From: Dyadobacter alkalitolerans DSM 23607 | Lineage (GTDB): Bacteria; Bacteroidota; Bacteroidia; Cytophagales; Spirosomataceae | Reading direction: 5' to 3' | NCBI RefSeq assembly: GCF_000428845.1 | Contig: NZ_AUAS01000015.1 | Coordinates: 62,001-126,000, forward strand | Length of the DNA stretch: 64,000 nucleotides | Shown here: one piece after another, positions 17,660-27,091 of the stretch | How positions within the stretch are numbered: position 1 is the stretch's first letter | How the letters are laid out: each line of letters opens with the position of its first letter | Program-made: the position numbers and the translations under genes | Notes under the pieces: generated by a model | The model's database searches: none | Seen by the model: the letters and a program-made list of their open reading frames with translations, nothing else | What the model was told of the DNA's origin: nothing

Positions 17660-18424
17660 TTAAAGGTTCATCCCACCCGAGGCCTCGATCCGCTGGGCAT
17701 TGATCCAGCGGGCGCCCTCGGTGCAAAGGAACGCAACCACCGCGCCAATGTCCTGCGGCTCGCCTACCCGGCCCAATGCAGTAATGGAATTGATCTGCGC
17801 TTCCAATCCTTCGTGCGCCTTGAATGCTCGTTCAGTGAAGTCGGTGTGAATGATCCCGGGTGCTACGATATTCACGGTAATGCCTCTGTGCCCCAATTCT
17901 TTCGCCAGATATTTGGTTAGGACTTCAATAGCGCCTTTCATAGATGCATATGCTGCGTAACCCGGTGTTGCAAAACGGGTTAGCCCAGTGGAAAGGTTGA
18001 TGATACGGCCATTATCCGCAATGTAAGGCAATGCTTTCTGGGTCAGAAAGTAAACGCCCTTGAAATGCACATTCATTAATGCATCAAAATCCTCCTCCGT
18101 TGTATCAGTGAATCTAGAATTGGCATCTATGCCGGCATTATTGATCAGAGAATCGAAAGTTTTGCGGTTCCAGGTAATTTCCAGAACGGATTGAAGATCC
18201 GTAAAAAATGTATCGAAAAGCTTTGTATTTGCCGTATCCAGCTGCATAGCGACGGCTTTTCTGCCCATGGCCTCGATCGTCTTCACAACTTCAAGCGCTT
18301 CCTGTTCCTTGCTGCGATATATGACAATAATGTCGGTTCCTTGCTGAGCGAGATTGAGCGCCATATTTTTCCCTAATCCTCTGCTGGCGCCTGTTATCAG
18401 AGCTATTTTATTTCCTTGTTCCAT
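17660..18424 (-). CDS. SDR-family oxidoreductase
   Basis: 254 aa classical short-chain dehydrogenase. The cofactor motif T-G-A-S-R-G-L-G is at ~12-19, N-N-A-G near 94, and the catalytic Ser-Tyr-Lys set is S-T-G ... Y-A-A-Y-A-S-M-K-G (Tyr ~160, Lys ~164). C-terminal S-G-G-M-N-L is typical. It probably uses NADP(H) (Arg after the glycine motif); the substrate is unknown. An AraC-type regulator on the same strand ends 94 bp upstream and may control it. Confidence 0.88.
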   Translation of the reverse strand: MEQGNKIALITGASRGLGKNMALNLAQQGTDIIVIYRSKEQEALEVVKTIEAMGRKAVAMQLDTANTKLFDTFFTDLQSVLEITWNRKTFDSLINNAGIDANSRFTDTTEEDFDALMNVHFKGVYFLTQKALPYIADNGRIINLSTGLTRFATPGYAAYASMKGAIEVLTKYLAKELGHRGITVNIVAPGIIHTDFTERAFKAHEGLEAQINSITALGRVGEPQDIGAVVAFLCTEGARWINAQRIEASGGMNL

Positions 18425-18518
18425 CTTTCTGTTAGTTTGATTTTTGATGGAACAAAGTTATGCCATGTAGCAGACGCAAGCTTGCCGCTTTCAAATCAAA
18501 ACTTACAAAAATCAAATC

Positions 18519-19445
18519 TCATGCCCGAAATGCACGAGGACTTAATGCTATGTGTTTTTTGAAGAGGTTATTAAAGTGTGAAGGTTCCTCGAATCCGAGG
18601 CTGTACGCGATCTCGGAAATGTTCCAGTCTGTGTGTTTCAGCAAGATCTTGGATTCTTTGATAATACGCTCAATGATGAGTTCAGTAGTGGTTTTGCCCG
18701 TCACCATCTTCAAAACCTTATTGAGATAATTAACATGGATCGTCAGCTGATCCGCATAATCCTTTGCCGAACGGAACATCAGTTTCTGGTGCGGGGGCTC
18801 GATGGGAAACTGGCGTTCGAGCAGCTCAATAAAAAGGGAAGAAACGCGCTTATGCGCATTGGTTTCATTAAAAAGACCTGTGGCAGGCTGTAACTTCTGC
18901 CCGCTATGAATCAGTTCGAGCACATAATTACGCAGCAGATCATATTTGAATGCGTAATCGGAAGAAACTTCTTTGAACATTTTATTGAAAATGTGCTTAA
19001 CGTCCGCAAGCTGCTCATCGTTCAGGAAAAAAATTGGCACATTACCGGGCCTGAAAACGGGCAAATCCTTCAATAGAATCCCGCTGTTGGTCTGGGTAAG
19101 GAAATCTTCTGAAAAAATACAGAACATTCCGGATTGCTTGTCATCTAGTGCCTCCCAGTTATAGGGAATCTGGGGTGTGGCAAAAAGCAATGCATTTTCT
19201 TGAATGTCAATAACTTTATCCGCATACTCCGCACGGTTTCTGCCGATGATCAGGCTGATCTTATAGTAAGCCCGCCGGTTGTAAGGAACTGCTTTCGGCT
19301 TGGAATCCCTGAAAAGATCCTCCGTCCGGAAAATGTTGAAATGGCCGATCTCCTTCTGGACTGGCTCCGGGATCAGCTGTGAAGTATCTTTATAAAATTC
19401 CGGGATTGAAGTCGGTTTTTCCATAGACGAAGTTACAAAATTCAA
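18519..19445 (-). CDS. AraC-family transcriptional regulator
   Basis: 308 aa. The N-terminal ~190 residues are a cupin-like sensing region (F-R-T-E-D-L-F ... I-P-Y-N-W-E). The C-terminal ~100 residues carry the two-helix-turn-helix AraC domain: Y-A-D-Q-L-T-I-H-V-N-Y-L-N-K-V and I-S-E-I-A-Y-S-L-G-F-E-E-P-S-H-F-N-N-L-F-K. Transcribed in the same direction as the SDR gene 94 bp downstream, which is its most likely target or operon partner. Confidence 0.9.
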   Translation of the reverse strand: MNFVTSSMEKPTSIPEFYKDTSQLIPEPVQKEIGHFNIFRTEDLFRDSKPKAVPYNRRAYYKISLIIGRNRAEYADKVIDIQENALLFATPQIPYNWEALDDKQSGMFCIFSEDFLTQTNSGILLKDLPVFRPGNVPIFFLNDEQLADVKHIFNKMFKEVSSDYAFKYDLLRNYVLELIHSGQKLQPATGLFNETNAHKRVSSLFIELLERQFPIEPPHQKLMFRSAKDYADQLTIHVNYLNKVLKMVTGKTTTELIIERIIKESKILLKHTDWNISEIAYSLGFEEPSHFNNLFKKHIALSPRAFRA

Positions 19446-19462
19446 TCCCGAAATTTCAATGC

Positions 19463-19732
19463 CTAATTGTATTCGACAAATGATTCATCCTTGTAACACC
19501 AAAGCCATTGTTCGCCGGGCTCTGCCGAGCTGGCAACGGGGTGGCCGGTTTGGTGATAATGCTGCGTCATGTGTTTTGCCGGCGAGCTGTCACAGCATAA
19601 TGTTGCGCCGCAGGTCTGGCAGGTCCGCAGGTGCAGCCATCTGCCGTCCACTTTCACGCATTCCTCGCATACGTGAGCAGCCTCTTTTTTGATTTCGGTG
19701 ATTTTCTTAATGTGTTGACAAACCTGATCCAT
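19463..19732 (-). CDS. UBP-type zinc finger protein
   Basis: 89 aa, a free-standing ZnF-UBP domain. Zinc ligands are visible as C-x2-C (C-E-E-C, ~22-25), C-x2-C (C-Q-T-C, ~38-41), C (~46) and the H-x-x-x-H-Y-H-x-T-G-H cluster (~54-63). In eukaryotes this domain binds the ubiquitin C-terminus; bacteria with it have no ubiquitin and the role is unknown. Its start touches the stop of the REC-flavoprotein gene upstream (1-bp overlap), so it is the third cistron of the redox-signalling operon. Confidence 0.85.
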   Translation of the reverse strand: MDQVCQHIKKITEIKKEAAHVCEECVKVDGRWLHLRTCQTCGATLCCDSSPAKHMTQHYHQTGHPVASSAEPGEQWLWCYKDESFVEYN

Positions 19733-21393
19733 TATACTTCACTTAAATATTGGTGAACAAAACTAATCGACATAGAACCTTCTCCGACTGCGGAAGTGAC
19801 ACGGTTCATAGCACCGGCACGTACGTCGCCTGCGGCAAAAATGCCGGGAGAGCTGGTTTCGAGCAAATAAGGATCACGCTGCATTTTCCAGACCTGCCGG
19901 AAACTCTTGTGGCTCTTCATATCGCGGCCGGTTTCTATAAACCCTTTGTTGTTTTTAATGATCTGTAAACCAACCCAGTCTGTATAAGGTCTCGCCCCGA
20001 TAAAGATGAACAGCGCATCGGCCGGAACCTCACGCTCTTCTGAGGAATTGAGGTCAACCAATCTCAAAGCTTCCAAATGCTCGTCCCCTTTTGCTTCCAT
20101 AATTTCCGTACAACCCAGTATCGAGACATTATCTGTGTTTTTGATCTGGTCAATGAGGTAGGACGACATCGAAGAAGTCAGATCGTTCTTGCGGACGATA
20201 ATGTAAACGTTTTTGGCGAATTTGGATAAATACATGGCTGCCTGGCCTGCCGAGTTACCTCCGCCGAGCACGTAAACATCCTTGTTACCGCAGGAACTGG
20301 CTTCTGTGCTGGCCGCGCCATAGTAAATGCCCTTGCCTGTAAATTCCGCTATTCCTTTGGTTTCCAGCTTGCGATAGTCAACGCCCGTCGTGATAACGAC
20401 GGCTCTCGCATTGATTTCCGTATCATCTTCCAGCACGATGGTCTTGTACTGATCCTTCAATTTGATCTCCTTCACCGACTGCGGCGAAAGGAATTCTGTT
20501 CCGAAACGCGTGGCTTGTGTAATGGCCCTTCTCGTCAATTCCGACCCGCTCAAACCCGCCGGAAAGCCCAGGTAATTCTCAATCCTGGAACTCGTACCAG
20601 CCTGACCACCAGGCGCTTTGCGCTCGATCAATAAAGTACTTAAACCTTCTGACGCGCCGTATACGGATGCTGCCAGCCCAGCCGGACCAGCACCGATAAT
20701 GACCACATCGTAAACTTGCAGCTTCACCTTCGCATTCAATCCGATATGTGAAGCTACATCCAGTAACGATGGCGTTTTCAGGATCGTCCCATCTTCGAAA
20801 ATGACCGTCGGAAAGTCGGTGGGACAAAGTCCGTTGGTTTTGATGATCTGCTTGCCGACATCACTCGAACTGGCGTCCATCCATGAATACGGGACGAGAT
20901 TGCCCGCAAGAAAATCCTTGATCTCATGGGACTTAGGAGAGAATTGATAACCTATCACTTTAATGCCTGTAAAGTCAGGACGGTAATTGGCCTGCCAGTC
21001 GTGCAGCAATTCATCAATGGCGGGATACAGCTTTTCTTCGGGCGGGTCCCATGGTTTCATCAGATAATAATCCAGCCGCACCTCGTTAATCGCCTTAATG
21101 GCCGCATCTGTATCTGAGTAAGCAGTCAGTAAAACCCTTTTAGCGAAAGGAAAAATAGCCATTGCTTTTTCCAGGAAATCAACGCCCTGCATCTCCGGCA
21201 TGCGTTGATCGGAAACGAATATGGCCACTTCTTCGCCTTTGTTTTGAAGTTCGACCAGGCTTTCCATGGCTTCGCTAACGGAGGAAGTGCTCAGTACGCG
21301 GTATCTGTCCCTATATTGGGCTTTCAGGTCGCGGCTGATCGCCCGCAAAACCTGTGGATCGTCGTCAATTGAAAATATAATGGGCAAACCCAT
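19732..21393 (-). CDS. Response regulator fused to thioredoxin-reductase-like flavoprotein without CxxC
   Basis: 553 aa. Domains in order: REC (1-125; acidic D-D-D at 10-12, phospho-Asp ~62 in S-D-Q-R-M-P-E-M, K-P-W), a glutaredoxin-like segment (~145-225) with S-P-K-S where C-x-x-C would be, and a thioredoxin-reductase fold (~228-553) with G-A-G-P-A-G, G-G-Q-A-G and the NAD(P) motif G-G-G-N-S-A-G. At the position where thioredoxin reductase has C-A-x-C-D-G, this protein reads Y-Y-G-A-A-S-T, so both disulfide centres are missing. It may be a phosphorylation- and NAD(P)H-responsive signalling flavoprotein rather than a reductase (inference). It lies 36 bp downstream of its probable kinase. Confidence 0.88.
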   Translation of the reverse strand: MGLPIIFSIDDDPQVLRAISRDLKAQYRDRYRVLSTSSVSEAMESLVELQNKGEEVAIFVSDQRMPEMQGVDFLEKAMAIFPFAKRVLLTAYSDTDAAIKAINEVRLDYYLMKPWDPPEEKLYPAIDELLHDWQANYRPDFTGIKVIGYQFSPKSHEIKDFLAGNLVPYSWMDASSSDVGKQIIKTNGLCPTDFPTVIFEDGTILKTPSLLDVASHIGLNAKVKLQVYDVVIIGAGPAGLAASVYGASEGLSTLLIERKAPGGQAGTSSRIENYLGFPAGLSGSELTRRAITQATRFGTEFLSPQSVKEIKLKDQYKTIVLEDDTEINARAVVITTGVDYRKLETKGIAEFTGKGIYYGAASTEASSCGNKDVYVLGGGNSAGQAAMYLSKFAKNVYIIVRKNDLTSSMSSYLIDQIKNTDNVSILGCTEIMEAKGDEHLEALRLVDLNSSEEREVPADALFIFIGARPYTDWVGLQIIKNNKGFIETGRDMKSHKSFRQVWKMQRDPYLLETSSPGIFAAGDVRAGAMNRVTSAVGEGSMSISFVHQYLSEV

Positions 21394-21429
21394 AGTAGAC
21401 TGCTGTTAAAGGGTAAAAAGAAATCTAAA

Positions 21430-22830
21430 TTAATTATTGATAGGAAAACAAACTAAAAATTCCGTCTTACCCGGGGCACTGTGCAATGTTACCGAGCCGT
21501 GGTGCTGCTTTATAATGCGTATGACCACGTCCAGGCCCAATCCCGTGCCTTTTCCAACTGACTTTGTTGTAAAAAACGGATCGAAGATTTTGTTCTTGAT
21601 TTCGGCCGGAATACCCGGACCATTATCACAAATGGAGACTTTTACAAACTCCTTATCATGATGTGTAATGATCCGTAGTTCCGGATCAGGCTGATTTTCC
21701 AGCGCATCTACTGCATTGTCAATCAGGTTTGTCCAGACCTGATTGAGCTCGCCCACCATCACTTTAACATGCGGCAGACTGAGATCAAACTCTTCTGTAA
21801 CTTTAATATTAGCTTTTTTCAACTTATAATTCAGCATCGTGAGCGTATTTTTGATGCCGACGTGAATGTCTATCACTTCTTTTTCCCCGCCCCTGTCCAT
21901 GTGCGTGAATGTCTTCACCGATCCCACCAGATCAGCGATCCTTTTGGACGCTTCCTGAATGTCGGCTACCATCCGCTCCGTGGTCAGGTTGTTGTTGATC
22001 CAAAGCAGTATCGGGGAAAAATCATCTTTGTTGATTTTGCTTTTAAGCTCTTCCAGATCATCCTCGGTGATGCCAAATTCTACAATATTTTCCGCAATAT
22101 CGTCGCATTCCCCAATGCTGTTCATATCAAGCCAGTCCAGGATTTGGTCCTCACGCTCGGAACGCTGCATCATGCTCATCACCGGCCTGTCCTTCGTAGC
22201 CATGATTTGAAGCATTTTCTCATTGATGAGCTCAATTTCTTCCGGGGAAAGGTGAATGGAGATCAGCTTTTTGAACGCTCCGGGCTGCAACAAAAGGTGT
22301 TTTTTCAAAGAAACAGAACCTCTTACAATCGCCGCAGCAGGATTATTAAGCTCATGGGCGAGGCCTGCTGACAATTTCCCAAGCGCCATCATTTTCTCAT
22401 TCTGCTGCTCCAATTCAGTGAATTCGCGTACACGGGACGTCATTACGATCACCAGCGCCTGGGTAAGCTCATAATGCGAAATGATCAATTCGCGCATCAG
22501 CTCAACCGGGAACGTCATGATCTGCGTCAATTCCGTGCACTGGCCATAAGCCACGCCAACTTTTCCTCGCGAAAATGGCAGGGACCCGGTTATAGTGCCG
22601 GGAAGCAGCTCAGCAATAAATAGTTTTGCATTGTTTTGAATGCGGTATAACTCAATCCGGCCGGAAAAGATGACGTGGGTGCCGGTTAGAGGCTCGCCCG
22701 GCGATGTCATAAATTCGCCTTCCGGCAATTCGTAATGCTTACTTCTGTCGATCATCCATTGCAGCTGATCGTCAGGCACATCCTGAAAAACCTTGATGGC
22801 TTTCAGTTCTCCAACGGTGATATCCTTCAT
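21430..22830 (-). CDS. Histidine kinase with N-terminal cyclic-nucleotide-binding domain
   Basis: 466 aa. Residues ~10-130 form a Crp-like cNMP-binding beta-roll ([22 protein letters not shown]). There are no membrane segments, so the kinase is cytosolic. The H-box is [12 protein letters not shown] (His ~158), and the ATPase has N-A-V-D-A-L, D-N-G-P-G-I-P and G-T-G-L-G-L. An insert of ~130 residues separates H-box and ATPase. It heads the operon with the REC-flavoprotein and the UBP finger and probably phosphorylates the REC domain. Confidence 0.9.
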   Translation of the reverse strand: MKDITVGELKAIKVFQDVPDDQLQWMIDRSKHYELPEGEFMTSPGEPLTGTHVIFSGRIELYRIQNNAKLFIAELLPGTITGSLPFSRGKVGVAYGQCTELTQIMTFPVELMRELIISHYELTQALVIVMTSRVREFTELEQQNEKMMALGKLSAGLAHELNNPAAAIVRGSVSLKKHLLLQPGAFKKLISIHLSPEEIELINEKMLQIMATKDRPVMSMMQRSEREDQILDWLDMNSIGECDDIAENIVEFGITEDDLEELKSKINKDDFSPILLWINNNLTTERMVADIQEASKRIADLVGSVKTFTHMDRGGEKEVIDIHVGIKNTLTMLNYKLKKANIKVTEEFDLSLPHVKVMVGELNQVWTNLIDNAVDALENQPDPELRIITHHDKEFVKVSICDNGPGIPAEIKNKIFDPFFTTKSVGKGTGLGLDVVIRIIKQHHGSVTLHSAPGKTEFLVCFPINN

Positions 22831-22929
22831 AAAATAAACGGCTTGACGTAACTCAATGTCCCAATTTCGAAATAATTGAGGATTTGACGGAAATTTTTTT
22901 ACGCAAACCTGCCGAATTCGGCTGTGAAG

Positions 22930-23289
22930 CTATGCGGCCCCTCCTGAAACAACGCGGTTATAGAGCTTGTATTCAGGAAACCCGCTTATATGCTCGGCAA
23001 GACTGATCTCAACCCAATCGCGGTTTGCCTGATGCACAAAAACACCATTGCAAGCGGGAAATAGCGCTTTCAGAATCTCCATCGACGCTTCTTCCATATT
23101 TACTTCTTCATGGCCCAACTCGCCGGAGTGATAATAACCCCTGCAAAGTCCCATGGAAGTTTCAAATTCTATCTTAACCAAACTCCCCGAAAGCTCCTCT
23201 TGCAAACTTTCAACAATAATCTCTTCACGAAGGTCTTCCGCAGTTCCCAAAGTTTCCTCCTGTTCGCCAAGAATATCGATAATGCTCAT
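22930..23289 (-). CDS. Hypothetical protein
   Basis: About 119 aa from the ATG at 23289 (a GTG directly before it is also possible). Soluble and acidic, with G-Y-Y-H-S-G-E-L-G-H-E-E-V-N-M-E-E in the middle and F-P-E-Y-K-L-Y-N-R near the end. I do not recognise a family. It lies upstream of the cNMP-kinase operon on the same strand with a 99-bp gap, so it could be co-transcribed with it. Confidence 0.55.
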   Translation of the reverse strand: MSIIDILGEQEETLGTAEDLREEIIVESLQEELSGSLVKIEFETSMGLCRGYYHSGELGHEEVNMEEASMEILKALFPACNGVFVHQANRDWVEISLAEHISGFPEYKLYNRVVSGGAA

Positions 23290-23397
23290 CACAAAATGAT
23301 TTGGTAAGCAACCAACAACGAAAAAACCATTCCTGCCAGCGGCTCAGCGCCAAGTCGGTATGATTATTTTATTCAATCGTTCCCACATCATCACGTT

Positions 23398-24150
23398 ATG
23401 AAAGCAACGGATCGCATACATATTGGGACTTCCGGGTGGAGCTATAAGCATTGGAAAGGGATCTTTTATCCAAATGAAATGAAGCCGACCGATTACATTT
23501 CTTTCTATGCGGACCACTTTTCCGTCTCTGAGCTGAATGGTAGCTTTTACAAACTGCCTACCCAGGAAACAGTCCTAAAATGGATCACGATGGTGCCTGA
23601 GGATTTCCTGTTTTGTCCCAAAATGAGCCGTTATCTGAGTCATATGAAGAAGCTACATGACCCGGAAGAGCCCTTACAGCGCTTTTTCAACATTTTTGAA
23701 CCAGTCAAACAACACCTGGGACCTGTGCTGATCCAGCTGCCTGATAATGTAAAGTTTAACGAAGCGGTTGTCAGGCCATTTTATGAATTACTTCAAAGCG
23801 ATTACAGTGATTACCGTTTCGCCATGGAAGTAAGGGATGAATCCTGGTTCTCCGATGAAAGCCTCAAACTGCTGAAAAAACACAAGGTAACCCTCGTTTT
23901 CGCACAGTCGGAGAAGTTTCCCTATTATGAAGAAATCACTGCCAAAGACATCTTTATCCGCTTTCACGGCCCGGAATCGCTATATAGTTCTTCGTATTCC
24001 GATGAGACGTTGAAAGAATATGCACTGAAATTCGGCGAATGGGTTAAGCAGGGCCACGAGGTTTGGGCCTTTTTTAACAACGACGTCGGCGGTCATGCAC
24101 TCCAAAACGGTGCGAAACTTAAAGAGCTTGTCGCCGAGCTGACAGACTAA
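23398..24150 (+). CDS. DUF72 (YecE-like) protein
   Basis: 250 aa TIM-barrel-like protein of DUF72. It opens I-H-I-G-T-S-G-W-S-Y-K-H-W-K-G, and has E-L-N-G-S-F-Y-K-L-P (about 45-54), the E-V-R-D-E-S-W-F motif (~150) and Y-x-R-F-H-G-P near the end, plus F-F-N-N-D. The biochemical role is unknown. The ligD gene starts 23 bp after it, and the pairing of DUF72 with LigD suggests a DNA-damage connection, by context only. Confidence 0.88.
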   Translation: MKATDRIHIGTSGWSYKHWKGIFYPNEMKPTDYISFYADHFSVSELNGSFYKLPTQETVLKWITMVPEDFLFCPKMSRYLSHMKKLHDPEEPLQRFFNIFEPVKQHLGPVLIQLPDNVKFNEAVVRPFYELLQSDYSDYRFAMEVRDESWFSDESLKLLKKHKVTLVFAQSEKFPYYEEITAKDIFIRFHGPESLYSSSYSDETLKEYALKFGEWVKQGHEVWAFFNNDVGGHALQNGAKLKELVAELTD

Positions 24151-24173
24151 TGTTCCATTAAACCACTAAAACC

Positions 24174-26930
24174 ATGAGCCTGACCAAATACAACGAGAAA
24201 CGTTCCTTTGAAAAAACACCTGAACCAAAAGGCGGTAAAGCTGATTCGGAAGAACTCATTTTTGTCATCCAGAAACATCATGCGTCCAGGCTGCATTACG
24301 ATTTCAGGCTGGAAATGGATGGTGTGCTGAAAAGCTGGGCGGTTCCCAAAGGCCCGTCGCTGGACCCGGCAACGAAGCGGCTGGCCATGATGGTGGAGGA
24401 TCATCCTTATGATTATAAAGATTTCGAAGGCATAATCCCGAAAGGTAACTATGGGGCAGGCACGGTAATGGTTTGGGATGAAGGCACTTATGAGCCATTG
24501 GAAGAAGCAAAAACAAAGAAAGAGAAAGAAGAAATACTACTCAAAGAACTTTCATCCGGCTCCGTGAAGATCCGGATGAAAGGCAAAAAACTGAAAGGTG
24601 AATTTGCATTGGTCAAAACAAAAGGCATGTCGGAGAACTCCTGGCTGCTCATTAAGCACCGGGATAAATTTGCTTCGGACGCGGACATTACGAAAAAAGA
24701 CAAATCGGTTATCTCAAACAAAACACTTGAAGGAATAAAAGCGACCACAGACAACGTTTACGGGGAATCGAAAGAAGACAAAAAGAAGGCCGATAAAGCC
24801 GAAAAAAAGAAAGATAAAGATAAGGAAGACGAAGCCGCTCCGATCGACGAATATATAGAGAATGAAAAGGATGATAAATCCGACGAAAAAAGTGCCGCAG
24901 CGCTCTTAAAGAAAGGGAAAAAAGCAGCATTTCCAGACGACATCGTGCCTATGCTCGCTACGCTCGTAGACGCACCTTTCGATGATCCCGGTTGGGAATA
25001 TGAGGTCAAATGGGATGGTTACCGCGCCATTGCCTACATGAATAAAGGCGTTACAGAGCTGAAATCACGCAATAAAAAATCTTTCAACGACAAGTTCTAT
25101 CCCATCCATGAAGGCCTTTGCGATTGGAAAATCAATGCGGTGCTGGATGGTGAAGTTGTTGTGATCAATGAAAAAGGCCATTCGGATTTTGGCGCTCTGC
25201 AAAACTGGCGGAGCGAGGCGGACGGTGAATTGATTTACTATGTGTTCGATATTCTTTGGTATGAAGGTAAAAGCCTGATGCATTTGCCGCTGACCGAGCG
25301 GAAAGCCATTCTGCAAAGCATTGTTACTGAGGACAGTCCGGTCCGGATTGGTTACAGCATTGCTTCGGAGGGAACCGCTTTTTTTGATGCTGCACGGGAA
25401 ATGGGGCTTGAAGGCATTATCGCTAAACGATCAGACAGCCCTTATCTCGCCGGGCTGCGGACGAATGACTGGCTTAAAATCAAGGTTAACAAGCGGCAGG
25501 AAGTGATCGTTGCCGGTTATACGCGTAATGCAGGCACGTCAAAACATTTCAGCGCGCTGCTACTTGCTGCCTATGATCAGGGCGTTTTGCAGTATGTGGG
25601 GAAAGTGGGGACTGGTTTTAAGGATAAGCAGCAAAAGGAAATGCTGGAACTGTTTAAGCCGCTGGAAACAGAGAACAGCCCATTTAAGGAAACGCCGGAC
25701 TACAACAAACCTTCCCGTTTCCGGCCCAATCCGCCCAAGGCAAATGCAACCTGGCTTAAACCGGAGCTGGTTTGTGAAGTAAGTTTTACAGAAGTGACTT
25801 CGGACGGCGTATTCAGGCATCCGTCATTTGAGGGAATGCGTGAAGACAAGAAGGCGAAAGACGTGGTCCGTGAGATAGAGCAGCCTACCGGGCAAGTGGT
25901 TGACGAGGAGAAGAAACCGGAAGCTAAGTCTGCCGAAAAGTCGGAGAAAAATGATGAAATTATTTCAAAGCCTGCAAAATCGAAACGTAAAACACTGCTT
26001 AATCCAACCGACGAGACGCAGGTCAGGAAAATCAATGGTAATGAGGTGAAGTTTTCAAACCTGAGCAAGATTTTCTGGCATCAGGAAAAACTAACCAAGC
26101 GAGATCTGATCAACTACTATTATCAGATAGCGCCTTTCATATTGCCCTACCTGGAAAGAAGACCGTTGTCTTTGAACCGCTATCCGAATGGGATTGACGG
26201 CAAAAGTTTTTATCAAAAAGATGTTACAGGTAAAGTGCCGGCCTGGGTGGAAACATTTCCTTACACTTCCAACGACGAAGAACAGGAAAAGAATTTCATG
26301 ATATGCAATGATGAAGCTGCATTGCTATATATGGCTAATCTGGGTTGCATTGATATGAACCCCTGGAACAGCCGCACCAACAAACCCGACAACCCCGACT
26401 GGTGCCTGCTGGACCTGGATCCGGACACAACCAACACATTCGAACAAGTGATAGAAACCGCACTCGTTATCAAGCAGCTGCTGGACTCGTTGGACATTAA
26501 AAGTTATTGCAAAACCTCCGGCTCGACAGGCCTGCACATTTACATTCCGCTGGGCGCCAAATATTCGTACGATCAATGTCAACTCTTTGCGCAATGGGTT
26601 GCGAGCCAGGTGCAGCAGGAATTGTCTGGCTTCACCAGCATCGAGCGGATGACCAAAAACCGGAAGGGAAAATTGTACATCGATTATCTCCAGAACAGGC
26701 CAAAGGCAACGCTTGCAGCCCCCTATTCAGTGCGGCCCAAGCCAGGCGCAACGGTGTCGATGCCGCTGCACTGGGAAGAGGTAAAGATTGGTTTGCAGCT
26801 GCGCCATTTTACGATTCTGAATGCAATGGACCGGTTGGAAAATGAAGGAGATCTGTTTCAACCCGTGCTTGGCGAAGGCATTGACCTGGAAGCGGCGATA
26901 GGAAAAATCGAGGCGGAAAATAAGGAATGA
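24174..26930 (+). CDS. ligD: Multifunctional DNA ligase D (NHEJ)
   Basis: 918 aa, order phosphoesterase - ligase - polymerase. The 3'-phosphoesterase (about 1-170) has Q-K-H-H-A-S-R-L-H-Y-D-F-R-L-E. A Lys/Asp/Glu-rich linker (~195-255) follows. The ATP-dependent ligase (~260-560) has motif I E-V-K-W-D-G with adenylated Lys ~279 and motif IV E-G-I-I-A-K-R. A second charged linker (~570-625) leads to the primase-polymerase domain (~630-918), with L-L-D-L-D-P-D as catalytic acids near 745 and K-T-S-G-S-T-G-L-H. LigD repairs double-strand breaks with Ku. No ku gene is in the window, so Ku must be encoded elsewhere. Confidence 0.95.
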   Translation: MSLTKYNEKRSFEKTPEPKGGKADSEELIFVIQKHHASRLHYDFRLEMDGVLKSWAVPKGPSLDPATKRLAMMVEDHPYDYKDFEGIIPKGNYGAGTVMVWDEGTYEPLEEAKTKKEKEEILLKELSSGSVKIRMKGKKLKGEFALVKTKGMSENSWLLIKHRDKFASDADITKKDKSVISNKTLEGIKATTDNVYGESKEDKKKADKAEKKKDKDKEDEAAPIDEYIENEKDDKSDEKSAAALLKKGKKAAFPDDIVPMLATLVDAPFDDPGWEYEVKWDGYRAIAYMNKGVTELKSRNKKSFNDKFYPIHEGLCDWKINAVLDGEVVVINEKGHSDFGALQNWRSEADGELIYYVFDILWYEGKSLMHLPLTERKAILQSIVTEDSPVRIGYSIASEGTAFFDAAREMGLEGIIAKRSDSPYLAGLRTNDWLKIKVNKRQEVIVAGYTRNAGTSKHFSALLLAAYDQGVLQYVGKVGTGFKDKQQKEMLELFKPLETENSPFKETPDYNKPSRFRPNPPKANATWLKPELVCEVSFTEVTSDGVFRHPSFEGMREDKKAKDVVREIEQPTGQVVDEEKKPEAKSAEKSEKNDEIISKPAKSKRKTLLNPTDETQVRKINGNEVKFSNLSKIFWHQEKLTKRDLINYYYQIAPFILPYLERRPLSLNRYPNGIDGKSFYQKDVTGKVPAWVETFPYTSNDEEQEKNFMICNDEAALLYMANLGCIDMNPWNSRTNKPDNPDWCLLDLDPDTTNTFEQVIETALVIKQLLDSLDIKSYCKTSGSTGLHIYIPLGAKYSYDQCQLFAQWVASQVQQELSGFTSIERMTKNRKGKLYIDYLQNRPKATLAAPYSVRPKPGATVSMPLHWEEVKIGLQLRHFTILNAMDRLENEGDLFQPVLGEGIDLEAAIGKIEAENKE

Positions 26931-26951
26931 CACGGGTCTTTTTGCCCGTGT
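26930..26951 (+). terminator. Weak hairpin after ligD
   Basis: A 7-bp perfect stem (26930-26936 with 26945-26951) and an 8-nt T-rich loop starting within the ligD stop codon. It lacks a T tract downstream on the plus strand, so termination is only possible. Confidence 0.35.
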
Positions 26952-27091
26952 TAACGATCACACATCCCGGACCGGGGATATCCGATAAAATCAGTTCGCC
27001 GAAAGCATGATTTATTGATTTTTTGGATATATATTGTAATTATACTCTGTATTTACCTCCACGATGTGCCCGAATAACTAAATTCAGAAAT

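Noticed and set aside
21769-22371. 200-codon open frame antisense to the cNMP-domain kinase
   Set aside because: Composition of a reverse-frame shadow; the minus-strand gene has complete kinase motifs.
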